This document shows, in pieces, positions 52,913 through 61,301 of a DNA stretch of 64,000 nucleotides. The stretch comes from Opitutia bacterium. Lineage in GTDB: Bacteria; Verrucomicrobiota; Verrucomicrobiia; Opitutales; UBA953. The notes beneath the pieces are model-generated. The model had not been told where the DNA came from, made no database searches, and saw only the letters and a list, made by a program, of their open reading frames with translations. A program made the translations under genes and the position numbers. Location of the stretch: NCBI GenBank assembly GCA_003569165.1, contig BGOI01000007.1:1-64000 (forward strand), read 5' to 3'. Position 1 is the first letter of the stretch; every line of letters begins with the position of its first letter.

Positions 52913-55522
52913 TCACTCGACCAGAATCTCGCGCGGGCTGGAGCCATTCTCCGGTCCGACGTAACCCTTGTCATGGAGGATATCCATGATGCGCGCGGCG
53001 CGGTTATAGCCGAGCTTGAGGCGGCGCTGGAGCATCGAGACCGAAGCACGTCGAGTTTCCTTGATGATGGCCCAGCTCTGCGCGACGAGCGGATCTTCGC
53101 CCTCTTCGCCCTCTTCGCCCTCGGCGCCACCAGAGGCACCTTCCTCGATAGCCTTGATGACATCTTGGGCGAACTCGGGCTTGCCGTTCTTCTCCGCCAG
53201 GAACTCGACAATTGCGGCGACTTCCTGCTCGCCGACAAAGGCGCCCTGCACGCGGTTGAGCGTGGCGCTGCCTGGAGGCACGAAGAGCATATCACCACGA
53301 CCAACGAGCGTCTCGGCACCGCCACGATCCAGAATCGTGCGCGAGTCGATCTGCGAGGCGACCTTGAAGCCAATACGCGTAGGCAGGTTGGCCTTGATGA
53401 GGCCGGTGATGACATCCGTCGACGGACGCTGCGTGGCGAGGACGAGGTGAATGCCAGCAGCCCGAGCCAACTGGGCGATACGGGCGACGGACGTTTCGAC
53501 GTCCTTCGCCGCGACCATCATGAGGTCCGCCATCTCGTCGATAATACAGACGATGTAAGGCAGCTTCTCATTCTGGACGCGAACGCCGTCATCGATCACT
53601 TCTTCCGCCGCGGCGGCCGCCGCAGCTAACTCGTCGGGGCTGAGCGCCAACTCCTCCTGCTTAGGAAGACCCGCCTCCTTGGCGAATTTGGCGTTGAAGC
53701 CGGTGATATTCTTCACGCCGCACTTGGCGAAGATTTTGTAACGCTGCGACATCTCGGCGATGATCCACTTGAGCGCCGCCGGCACGCGCTTGGCGTCGGT
53801 CTCGACCGGAATCAACAGGTGCGGCAGGTTGTTGTAGATCTGCAGCTCGACCACCTTGGGGTCGACCATGATGAAGCGCAGGTCCTGCGGCGTGCAGCGG
53901 TAGAGGAGCGAGACGATGATGGCGTTGATGCAGACGGATTTGCCCTGGCCGGTGGCGCCGGCGATGAGCGCGTGCGGCATCTTGGCCAGATCCTGAATGA
54001 CGGGCTTGTTGGTGACGCTATCGACGCCGAGCACGACGGGGAGCTCCATGGCGGCCTCCGCCCAGGCTTTGGACTCAATGATCTCGCGCAGGAGCACGTC
54101 CTTGCGGTTCTTGTTCGGGATCTCGATGCCGACGGTGCCCTTGCCAGGGACGGGTGCGAGGATGCGCACGGCCTCGGCCTCGAGGTTCATCGCGATGTTA
54201 TTCGAGAGATTGGCAATTTTCTCCACGCGCACTCCCGGTGCGGGCTTGATCTCATAGCGCGTGATCGACGGACCCTGCTGGATGCCGACGTCGACGCCGT
54301 TGACGGGGTCGACCGGCACGCAGTCAACCTTGAATTGCTTGAGGGTCTCGATGAGATCGGCGGCACGCTTCCGGAAATCCTCTGGCTCGGCCCGTGAGTT
54401 GGCGGACGGCTCATTGAGCATTTCTTTCGTGGGGAAAGTATACTTCTCGTTGGATTTTTTTGCCGGCTTAGCTGCGCTGGCTTTTTCGATTTTCTCCTGC
54501 TGAATCACCAATACCTTTCCGACATTACCTCCGAGCGGCTCGGGCAGCTTCCGCACGGGCTTGGCTTGGACCTCTTCGTCGTCCTCTTCTTCCGAGGCCG
54601 CCTTGGGTTTCTCCGACTTCTTGTCCTTATTCGCAGGGTCAGGGGAAATGGTCACCGTATCGGGCTCGACGAGGTCAGGGCCGACATCATCGCCATCCTT
54701 CGGGCCTTCATGCGGAATATCGACCGTGACTGGAGCGGCCTTGGTGGCGGCCTTCGGGGCCTCCTTGGGCTGGGGCACCGCGATGGCGGTGCCGACGACT
54801 TCCTGTTGCTTGCGGCGGAGTTCGGCGGCGCTGGCGGCGCGGCGGCGCTGCTCTTCCGCGACCGTCGCGGCGGCGGCCTTACGCTCGGCGTTCCAGGCAC
54901 CGAAGCCATCGCGGATCTCCGCAATCCAAGAAGAAAGCGTGGCCTTCGGATCGTCCGCCAGCGCACCGAGGAGACAGAAGCCGTAAGGGAAGACGAGAAT
55001 CCAGGCTCCATAATCACCGAGCACCGGATGGAAGACAGTGGAGAAGAGCATGCTGCCGAGCACGCCACCCGGTCCGCGCGGATCGAAGGCGACGGAGGCA
55101 TCCTTCGCGGCGCCGAGCCATAGGGTGAGGATCGGGGCGAAGAGAACGATGCAGAGCACCATCAGCGTGACCTTGACCGGCCAGAGCGTGTGGGCGCGCT
55201 GGTTGAGCGCGAACCAAGCCGCGGCGAAAAGGAAGAACGGCACGAAGAAGCCGGCGTAACCGAAGAGACTGAACAGGATGACCGCGACGGTCGCACCGAA
55301 GGCGCCGCAGGGATTATGCTCGGCCGTCGCGTTCGATTCGGCCGGCAGGCTGAAGGTCTTCTCCAGCCATTCCGGGATGAGATTCTGGTCCGCGGGAGTG
55401 TGGAACAGCATCGCGACGAGCAGGAACGCGCCGACGAGGGCGAGCACGACGGCGAGGATCGGTTTGCTCTCGCTGGCCGGGCGGGCGAGCGTGGTGGAGC
55501 GTTTGCGGGCGGGGGCTGGCAT
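52913..55522 (-). CDS. ftsK: DNA translocase FtsK
   Basis: Septal DNA pump that clears and aligns chromosomes, 869 residues. Four to five membrane helices occupy about 20-200, then an Ala/Lys/Glu-rich linker, FtsK-alpha, the motor with Walker A GATGQGKSVCINAI and Walker B VCIIDEMADLMMVAAKDVE, and the gamma winged helix at the end (SVSMLQRRLKLGYNRAARIM) that reads polarity sequences. The ATG at 55522 is used since earlier in-frame starts would fuse Arg-rich non-coding-like sequence. It begins right after the HAD gene. Confidence 0.95.
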   Translation of the reverse strand: MPAPARKRSTTLARPASESKPILAVVLALVGAFLLVAMLFHTPADQNLIPEWLEKTFSLPAESNATAEHNPCGAFGATVAVILFSLFGYAGFFVPFFLFAAAWFALNQRAHTLWPVKVTLMVLCIVLFAPILTLWLGAAKDASVAFDPRGPGGVLGSMLFSTVFHPVLGDYGAWILVFPYGFCLLGALADDPKATLSSWIAEIRDGFGAWNAERKAAAATVAEEQRRRAASAAELRRKQQEVVGTAIAVPQPKEAPKAATKAAPVTVDIPHEGPKDGDDVGPDLVEPDTVTISPDPANKDKKSEKPKAASEEEDDEEVQAKPVRKLPEPLGGNVGKVLVIQQEKIEKASAAKPAKKSNEKYTFPTKEMLNEPSANSRAEPEDFRKRAADLIETLKQFKVDCVPVDPVNGVDVGIQQGPSITRYEIKPAPGVRVEKIANLSNNIAMNLEAEAVRILAPVPGKGTVGIEIPNKNRKDVLLREIIESKAWAEAAMELPVVLGVDSVTNKPVIQDLAKMPHALIAGATGQGKSVCINAIIVSLLYRCTPQDLRFIMVDPKVVELQIYNNLPHLLIPVETDAKRVPAALKWIIAEMSQRYKIFAKCGVKNITGFNAKFAKEAGLPKQEELALSPDELAAAAAAAEEVIDDGVRVQNEKLPYIVCIIDEMADLMMVAAKDVETSVARIAQLARAAGIHLVLATQRPSTDVITGLIKANLPTRIGFKVASQIDSRTILDRGGAETLVGRGDMLFVPPGSATLNRVQGAFVGEQEVAAIVEFLAEKNGKPEFAQDVIKAIEEGASGGAEGEEGEEGEDPLVAQSWAIIKETRRASVSMLQRRLKLGYNRAARIMDILHDKGYVGPENGSSPREILVE

Positions 55523-55524
55523 GA

Positions 55525-56553
55525 TTATTCGCCGAAGAGGGTTCCCTGCGAGGCGGCGTCCGCGGCGCCAGGAGGCGCCGGCTCGGCGTGCAGATGGCGA
55601 GGCGGACGCGTGACGCGGGCCGCGAGGGCGCGCGTGCGTTCCTGCGCGAGGCGTTCGACCATGCCCGCGAGGGCGTGGCGAATCCACTTGGGCGTGAAGG
55701 AAGCGGCGGAATAATCGCACGGGCCGTAGCCATGCACGCGGCCGGCCTGAAGCAGCGCGTCGTTCTGGGCGAACTCGGCCTCGCTCTCGGGCACGTAGAC
55801 CGCGAAAGCCTTGCCGCCGTTCTTACGCAGCAACGAAAAGACGGGGACGTCACTGGGTCCGTCCGCGACGTAGATCATGTTCTCGAAGGGCACGCGCCGG
55901 TCCTCGGCGCGCACGACGGCGTTGACGTCGATGTCGGCGTTCTTGTTCGAGCCTTTGTTGATCTCGAAGAGGAAGCGGGTCTTGATGGTGTTATCGACCA
56001 TCGCGGCGACCTGGGTGATTTCGGTCGGCAGGTCCAACGCGAGCTCGTCCTGCTTGGTGAAATGCGGCGGGAGCGGGTGCTCGAGGAATTCGCAGCCGTA
56101 GATGCCGTCGCAATGCGCCGCGAGCGAGGTGCCGCGGATCATCTCGGCGAGGCCGGTGCTGATGACGTAATGCTCGAGGACAACTTCGACGTTATGCTTC
56201 CGGCCGAGTTCGCGGACGTGCTCCTTGAGCGCGGGGAAGAACTGCGGGAGGCCCGGGCAGAGCTCGATCTCAGCCCCGAGCTCCCGGAGGCGGGCGTTGG
56301 TGAGGCCCTTCATGAGGCCAGCCTTCACATAGCTCAGGAGGTGGTTGAGGTAGACGGAGTCCTTGGGCGTGCGGATGCCTTTGCGGGCATAAAGCGCCGG
56401 AAGCTGGTTCGTTTCCTTCCAGAACTGCTCCTCATCGACCCCGAAGGCCTTGAAGAGCGGGGTTTGCATATAGCCCGGGCAAAGGGTCTTATCGAAGTCC
56501 CACACACAGGTGAGGACGTGGGTGCCGCGGAGCGCGGGTTCCTTGGGCTGCAT
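55525..56553 (-). CDS. HAD-superfamily phosphatase-like protein
   Basis: A 342-residue HAD hydrolase. Motif I is VWDFDKTLCPGY, motif II VISTGLAEMI, and the late motif is YVADGPSDVPVFSLL. A cap region of about 150 residues lies between I and II. The C-terminal tail is Pro/Ala-rich and ends QGTLFGE, which resembles a beta-clamp binding peptide. Substrate unknown. The ATG at 56553 was chosen over one 36 codons upstream, because the extra residues are unlike a protein and would fill the gap to the divergent prfA. Confidence 0.8.
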   Translation of the reverse strand: MQPKEPALRGTHVLTCVWDFDKTLCPGYMQTPLFKAFGVDEEQFWKETNQLPALYARKGIRTPKDSVYLNHLLSYVKAGLMKGLTNARLRELGAEIELCPGLPQFFPALKEHVRELGRKHNVEVVLEHYVISTGLAEMIRGTSLAAHCDGIYGCEFLEHPLPPHFTKQDELALDLPTEITQVAAMVDNTIKTRFLFEINKGSNKNADIDVNAVVRAEDRRVPFENMIYVADGPSDVPVFSLLRKNGGKAFAVYVPESEAEFAQNDALLQAGRVHGYGPCDYSAASFTPKWIRHALAGMVERLAQERTRALAARVTRPPRHLHAEPAPPGAADAASQGTLFGE

Positions 56554-56660
56554 GTCGGTCGGAAAAGGGATGAAGGTCGGGCTTGCGGAGGGGAGCCTGC
56601 CGCACTCCATTGAATAACGAACGGACGTCTCCTGTCCAAGCCCGATTAACCCTCTTAACA

Positions 56661-57752
56661 ATGTCCGCCAGCCCCCTCCGCCCCGACCTGACCGGCTTCC
56701 GCCGCCGCCTGGCCGAGCTCGAAGGCCTGCTGGCCGACCCGGCGACCTTCGCCGATAACCGCCGGGCCGCCGCCCTCGGTGCCGAGCTTCGGTTCACGTC
56801 TAAAGCCGTCAAGGCCGACGACGCCCTGGTGGCCCTGGAAAAGGAGCTGGCCGAGTCCCGCGCCCTGGCCGGCGAGGCCGACGTGGAGATTCGCGCGATG
56901 GCCGCCGAGGAGATCGCCCGGCTGGAGCCGGCCGTCGAGGTGGCCCGCGAACAGCTGATCCGGTCCATCATCCCGGTGAATCCGGATGATTCTCGTAATG
57001 CTCTTGTAGAAATCCGGGCCGGCACGGGCGGGGAGGAAGCCTCCCTCTTCGCCGCCGAGCTCCTCCGCGCCTACACCCGCTTCGCCGAGAAGAAGGGCTG
57101 GAAGTGTGAGCTGATGTCCCTCTCCCACTCCGACCTAGGCGGGGTCCGCGACGCGGTCCTGCTCATCGAAGGCGAAGGCGCCACCGCCCTCCTCCGCCAC
57201 GAGGCCGGCGTCCACCGCGTCCAGCGCGTGCCCGCCACCGAAGCCTCCGGCCGCGTCCATACCTCCGCTGCCACGGTCGCGGTCCTCCCCGAAGCCGAAG
57301 AAGCCGAAGTCGTCCTGAAGCCCGAAGACCTCGATATGTCCGTCGCCCGCGCGAGCGGCGCCGGCGGCCAGCACGTCAATAAGACGGAGTCCGCGGTGCA
57401 GATCATCCACAAGCCGACGGGGTTGATGGTCTACTGCGCCGACGAACGCTCCCAGCTGCGCAATCGCGTAAAGGCCCTCCGCGTCCTGCGCTCCCGCCTC
57501 CTCGACCTGACGCGCGCCAAGGAACGCGAGGCCCGCGCCGACGCGCGCAAGACACAGGTGGGTTCCGGCGACCGCTCCGAACGCATCCGCACTTACAACT
57601 TCCCGCAGAACCGGATCACCGATCACCGCATCGACCTCACGGTCCACGGGATCGAACAGGTGCTCGAAGGAAATCTCGACCAGCTCGTGGACGCGCTCTT
57701 CGAGGCTGACCTGCGCGAGCGCGCTGAGGCGATTACTCGGCCGACAGCCTGA
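56661..57752 (+). CDS. prfA: Peptide chain release factor 1
   Basis: Reads UAA and UAG. The tripeptide determinant is PAT in RVPATEASGRVHTS (RF1 type, not the SPF of RF2) and the GGQ motif is SGAGGQHVNKTESAVQI. It is 363 residues, normal. Start at 56661 in a pyrimidine-rich leader; an upstream in-frame ATG would overlap the divergent gene. A 20-base convergent overlap exists with the next gene. Confidence 0.97.
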   Translation: MSASPLRPDLTGFRRRLAELEGLLADPATFADNRRAAALGAELRFTSKAVKADDALVALEKELAESRALAGEADVEIRAMAAEEIARLEPAVEVAREQLIRSIIPVNPDDSRNALVEIRAGTGGEEASLFAAELLRAYTRFAEKKGWKCELMSLSHSDLGGVRDAVLLIEGEGATALLRHEAGVHRVQRVPATEASGRVHTSAATVAVLPEAEEAEVVLKPEDLDMSVARASGAGGQHVNKTESAVQIIHKPTGLMVYCADERSQLRNRVKALRVLRSRLLDLTRAKEREARADARKTQVGSGDRSERIRTYNFPQNRITDHRIDLTVHGIEQVLEGNLDQLVDALFEADLRERAEAITRPTA

Positions 57753-58236
57753 GCAACGCGACGTCTTCGCGGACCAGGAGATCGCCCTTGTCGGCGTGGC
57801 CATCATCGACCCAGCCGTCGGCGACCCCGAAGGCGCGTTCGTAGGAACGACCGGGCACCGCCGGCGTGAAGACGACCGCCGGACCGCCCGAGGGGGACTT
57901 GGCCTGGAAGACCCACTTGCCGGAGACCTGACACTTGGCGACCGCCGTGGTCATCGGCTCGAGATTGAAACCACCGAACTGTCCGCCGGGCGCCGCGAGG
58001 TCGCAATCCATCGGCCACGCGCTCTTCTCAGCCTGATACTGCAGGAAGATGATCCGCGCCTGCATGCAGACCTGCGACACGGAGTTAGCCTTCCGATGAT
58101 CAAGCACGACGAACACCAGGGCGACCACGAGGCCGATGAGCAGGCCCCAGAAACCAAGTCGGGCCGCCGACAGCCAGAGCGGCTCGAGGGGCTTTCGCAG
58201 GATCTCGGCTTTGGGGGCGGGAGGGGCGGCGGACAT
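57733..58236 (-). CDS. Membrane-anchored protein of unknown function, pilin-like layout
   Basis: A 167-residue protein: an N-terminal Pro-rich segment, one membrane helix (about 27-48, GLLIGLVVALVFVVLD) continuing into a charged helix with QARIIFLQYQAEKSAWP, then a globular part with three cysteines. This layout resembles a minor pilin/pseudopilin of the kind seen with secretin systems, but the normal prepilin motif GFTLIE is absent, so the likeness may be chance. It overlaps prfA tail to tail. Confidence 0.55.
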   Translation of the reverse strand: MSAAPPAPKAEILRKPLEPLWLSAARLGFWGLLIGLVVALVFVVLDHRKANSVSQVCMQARIIFLQYQAEKSAWPMDCDLAAPGGQFGGFNLEPMTTAVAKCQVSGKWVFQAKSPSGGPAVVFTPAVPGRSYERAFGVADGWVDDGHADKGDLLVREDVALLRLSAE

Positions 58237-58326
58237 CGGCCATCACGATGCCCGGGGCGACCCGGCCAGCAAGCCCGGAGGAAGTGCGTTTGTTCCTTGG
58301 AGGGGAGCCGCTTACCGCCTTGATTG

Positions 58327-59115
58327 ATGGCCATGGATGCGGACCACCTCCAACGCTTCGCCGGCATCGGCCGTCTCTACGGACGCGCCGGCATGGAACG
58401 CCTCGCCCGCTCATCCTTCCTCGTCGTCGGCCTCGGCGGCGTGGGCTCCTGGACCGTTGAGGCTCTCGCCCGCTCGGGTGTCGGCCACCTCTCGATGGTC
58501 GATGGCGATGCTGTCTGCATCTCCAATACGAACCGCCAACTACACGCCGTCGCAGGCAATGACGGTAAGCCAAAGACGGAGGCGATGGCCGAACGCGCCC
58601 GCTCGATCCACCCCCAGATTCGCACGACGCTCCACCAGCGCTTCCTTTCCCGCTTCAATCCGCACGAGGTCCTCACGGATTTCGACGGCGTGGTGATCGA
58701 CGCGATGGATGCGCTCTCGCCGAAGTGTGGCCTGATCGCCGAAGCGGTGAACCGTAAGTTGCCAGTGGTCACGGTCGGCGGTTGCGCCGGCCGCCTCGAC
58801 GGCACGCGAATTAAGGTCACCGATCTCCGCGATTCGCGCGATGATCCGCTGATGATGCTGGTCCGCAAACGCCTCCGTCAGAACTTCGACTTCCCCCGTG
58901 GCAAGGCGCCGTTCGGCGTCTCGTGCGTGTGGTCCGACGAACCATTCACGCAGCCGACGGATTGCGAAGGCCTCCCAGGCGGTGAAATTCCTGAAGGTGA
59001 AGACCTGCACCCGAACTGCGAATGGGGCTACGGTACGGCGTCGCATGTGGCCGGCGCGTTCGGCCTCGCGGCCGCCGGCGAAGCACTCCGCCTCTCGCTG
59101 CTACGCGCCGAATAA
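58327..59115 (+). CDS. tcdA: tRNA threonylcarbamoyladenosine dehydratase (TcdA)
   Basis: E1-like ThiF-fold enzyme that cyclises t6A on tRNA. The nucleotide-binding loop is VVGLGGVGSWTVEALARSG, the metal/adenylate segment VDGDAVCISNTNRQLHA, and the C-terminal CsdL-like features include FGVSCVWSDEP and ASHVAGAFGLAAAGEAL. At 262 residues it has the usual length. The ATG at 58327 is preferred; a TTG one codon earlier and an ATG two codons later are possible. The last 15 bases overlap the convergent TatD gene. Confidence 0.9.
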   Translation: MAMDADHLQRFAGIGRLYGRAGMERLARSSFLVVGLGGVGSWTVEALARSGVGHLSMVDGDAVCISNTNRQLHAVAGNDGKPKTEAMAERARSIHPQIRTTLHQRFLSRFNPHEVLTDFDGVVIDAMDALSPKCGLIAEAVNRKLPVVTVGGCAGRLDGTRIKVTDLRDSRDDPLMMLVRKRLRQNFDFPRGKAPFGVSCVWSDEPFTQPTDCEGLPGGEIPEGEDLHPNCEWGYGTASHVAGAFGLAAAGEALRLSLLRAE

Positions 59116-59895
59116 GCGCGCGAAGTTCGCACACGTCAGCGCGGCGGACTCCTCGGGCGTCACACCCATGGTCAGCGCGAGCTCGGCGTTATTACGCACG
59201 AGATTCGAGGGATGGTTCTGCTCGGAGCCTTCCGCGTCGGGCGCGAGCTCACGCACGCGAAACTCCGCTGCGGGACAAAGCGCGGGAGCGTCGGTCTCGA
59301 CGAGGATTCGCTCCCGCGGAATCACCGCGGCAAACTGAATGCGGAGGTCAGCCTTGCGCGGAATGAGATGGTGCGCACTGAAAGAGAAATACGCCCCGAG
59401 CCGCGCGAGCTCGGGCACGAGTTCGACAGGGCCATTCCAACTATGCAGGAGAAAGCCGCGCCGCGGGAGCGCGGTCGCACGTAAGATATCCATCAGCGGT
59501 CCGATCGCTTTGACGCAGTGGATGGTGAGCGCGCGGTCGAGCTCGACGGCCAAAGCGAGCTGCGTCCGGAACGCGGCCTCTTGGGCGACGGGGTCGTGAT
59601 CCTTTACCCAACGGTCGAGGCCCATCTCGCCGACGCCAGCGGTCGGATGCGCGAGCAGGACCGCGCGGAGCTCCGCTTCCCAGCCGGCGGGCGCGGTCGG
59701 GACATCCCACGGATGCAGGCCGAACGAGACGCGGTTGCGCGGATCGCGCCGGCCGAGGGCCGCCACGTCCGCCCAGTCGGAGGGCGCGCTGCCGTTGATC
59801 ATCGCCTGGCCCACGCCGTCCACCCGGGCCTGCTCGACCGCGGCGTACGGCACTTCGGCGAACTGGTAATGACAATGGGCGTCGCGGAGTTCCAT
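59101..59895 (-). CDS. TatD-family metal-dependent hydrolase
   Basis: A TIM-barrel nuclease-type hydrolase of 264 residues. Metal ligands appear as DAHCHYQ, GEMGLDRW, IHCVKA, LLHSWNG and VETDAPALC. TatD proteins act as 3'-5' exonucleases or D-amino-acyl-tRNA related enzymes; the exact substrate here is unknown. It runs head-to-head with purC at 91 bases and tail-to-tail with tcdA. Confidence 0.85.
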   Translation of the reverse strand: MELRDAHCHYQFAEVPYAAVEQARVDGVGQAMINGSAPSDWADVAALGRRDPRNRVSFGLHPWDVPTAPAGWEAELRAVLLAHPTAGVGEMGLDRWVKDHDPVAQEAAFRTQLALAVELDRALTIHCVKAIGPLMDILRATALPRRGFLLHSWNGPVELVPELARLGAYFSFSAHHLIPRKADLRIQFAAVIPRERILVETDAPALCPAAEFRVRELAPDAEGSEQNHPSNLVRNNAELALTMGVTPEESAALTCANFARLFGA

Positions 59896-59986
59896 CGGGC
59901 GACTCGCATCCTGCCCGCGCGAGTCGCCGCCTCAACGACGAACCACCTTGCCCTGCCGCCCCGCCCTGCCCTATCTCCGTGGCAGG

Positions 59987-60883
59987 ATGAAGACGCCGCC
60001 CTTGCCCACCGAAGCGCTGATGACCGTCACCGGCCTACCCTACCCGCTCCAAGCGAAGGGTAAGGTCCGTGAAGTCTTCGACCTCGGCACGCATTACCTG
60101 ATCGTGGCGACGGACCGTCTCTCGGCTTTCGACGTCGTGATGCCCAACGGCGTCCCGGGCAAAGGCATCCTCCTCACCCAGATCAGCCTCTGGTGGTTCG
60201 ACCAGGCCCGCCTTGTCTTCCCGACGCACCTGGTGCCCGACCACGCCAACGCACTGGCCAAGGCCCTGCACGGCCACGAACACCTGATCCCGCGCTCGAT
60301 GCTCGTGCGCAAGCTCAAGCCTCTCCCGGTCGAAGCAGTCGTCCGCGGCTACCTCGCGGGCAGCGGCTTCAAGGAATACCAGAAGACCGGCGGCATCCTC
60401 GATCACCCACTGCCCGAAGGCTTGCTCGACGGCTCGAAGCTGCCGCAGCCGATCTTCACGCCGTCCACTAAGGCCGCCGAAGGCCACGACGAGGCCATCA
60501 CCCGCGCCCGCTGCGGCGAGGTCCTTGGCGAAAAAGTTTTCCGCACGGTACAAGAAACCTCCATCGCGCTCTACCGCATGGGCGCCGAACGCGCCGCCAA
60601 AGCCGGCGTCATCCTGGCCGATACGAAGTTCGAATTCGGGAGCGCTCCCGACGGCTCGTTGGTGCTGATCGACGAAGTCCTGACGCCCGACTCTTCCCGC
60701 TACTGGCCAGCCGCCACCTGGCAGCCCGGCCGCGCCCAGCCCTCTTACGATAAGCAGTTCGTCCGCGATTGGCTCGAAACCCAGCCGTGGAATAAGACCG
60801 CGCCGGGCCCAACCCTGCCGGCTGACGTCGTGCAGAAGACGCAGGCCCTCTACGCGGAGTGCCTCGAGCGGCTGACTTCGTAA
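59987..60883 (+). CDS. purC: SAICAR synthetase (purine synthesis)
   Basis: Ligates aspartate to CAIR in de novo purine synthesis. The 298-residue enzyme has GKVREVFDLGTHYLIVATDR, SAFDVVMPNGVPGKG, VVRGYLAGSGFKEYQKTGG and DTKFEFG, matching the longer, eukaryote-like branch of the family. The ATG at 59987 is chosen; an upstream in-frame ATG would start in non-conserved sequence. A repeat island (60901 onward) follows its stop. Confidence 0.93.
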   Translation: MKTPPLPTEALMTVTGLPYPLQAKGKVREVFDLGTHYLIVATDRLSAFDVVMPNGVPGKGILLTQISLWWFDQARLVFPTHLVPDHANALAKALHGHEHLIPRSMLVRKLKPLPVEAVVRGYLAGSGFKEYQKTGGILDHPLPEGLLDGSKLPQPIFTPSTKAAEGHDEAITRARCGEVLGEKVFRTVQETSIALYRMGAERAAKAGVILADTKFEFGSAPDGSLVLIDEVLTPDSSRYWPAATWQPGRAQPSYDKQFVRDWLETQPWNKTAPGPTLPADVVQKTQALYAECLERLTS

Positions 60884-60900
60884 GAAGTTGACCGGCTGCC

Positions 60901-60930
60901 GAGGTAGGGTCGGGACCGCGTGCTGCCCTA
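60901..60930. repeat. Partial intergenic repeat end, type A-like
   Basis: GAGGTAGGGTCGGGACCGCG followed by TGCTGCCCTA. Related to the partial copy at 52858 but without a matching right stem. The rest of the gap to 60974 holds only AGGTAGG (60939) and no gene. Confidence 0.6.
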
Positions 60931-60974
60931 GTTGCCTTAAGGTAGGTGTCCGCGGCTGGCGGTTAAGTTCGCTC

Positions 60975-61055
60975 AAAGGGAAACCGGAGACCGGATGATT
61001 GGCTGGGGTTATTAATCATGCCCGAAGCAAACCTCCCGGTTTCCGGTCTCCCTTT
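60975..61055. repeat. Inverted repeat type D, copy 2
   Basis: Left arm 60975-60994 (AAAGGGAAACCGGAGACCGG) and right arm 61036-61055 are reverse complements with two mismatches. The centre reads ATGATTGGCTGGGG and on through TTATTAATCATG. Same family as 46325-46402. Confidence 0.82.
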
Positions 61056-61072
61056 GGCTCTTCCTCTGCATC

Positions 61073-61249
61073 GAGGTAGGGACGTGATCACTATCGCGTC
61101 CTAAGTTATGACACGTTCGCCGAATGGTGAACGCTAGGTAGGGGCACGATTCATCGTGCACTCCTCACTTCGGAGGGCGCGGCAAAGCCACGCCCCTACT
61201 TGCGGCCGCCCTGCGGCGGCCGAGGACAGCACGTAGTGCTGTCCCTACC
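61073..61249. repeat. Inverted type B repeat with a nested type C unit
   Basis: The ends are the reverse complement of the type B ends: GAGGTAGGGACGTGATCACT and on at 61073, and GGACAGCACGTAGTGCTGTCC at 61224-61244 followed by CCTACC (to 61249). Inside lies a different unit, type C, 61138-61199: outer stem GTAGGGG/CCCCTAC, with hairpins GCACGAT/ATCGTGC and a GGCG...CGCC stem. Thus one repeat appears inside another. Confidence 0.75.
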
Positions 61250-61301
61250 CGTCGCGGAACCGGGGTCGACAGGCAGGGTTGGACAGGTTACCAAACAGAC
61301 C

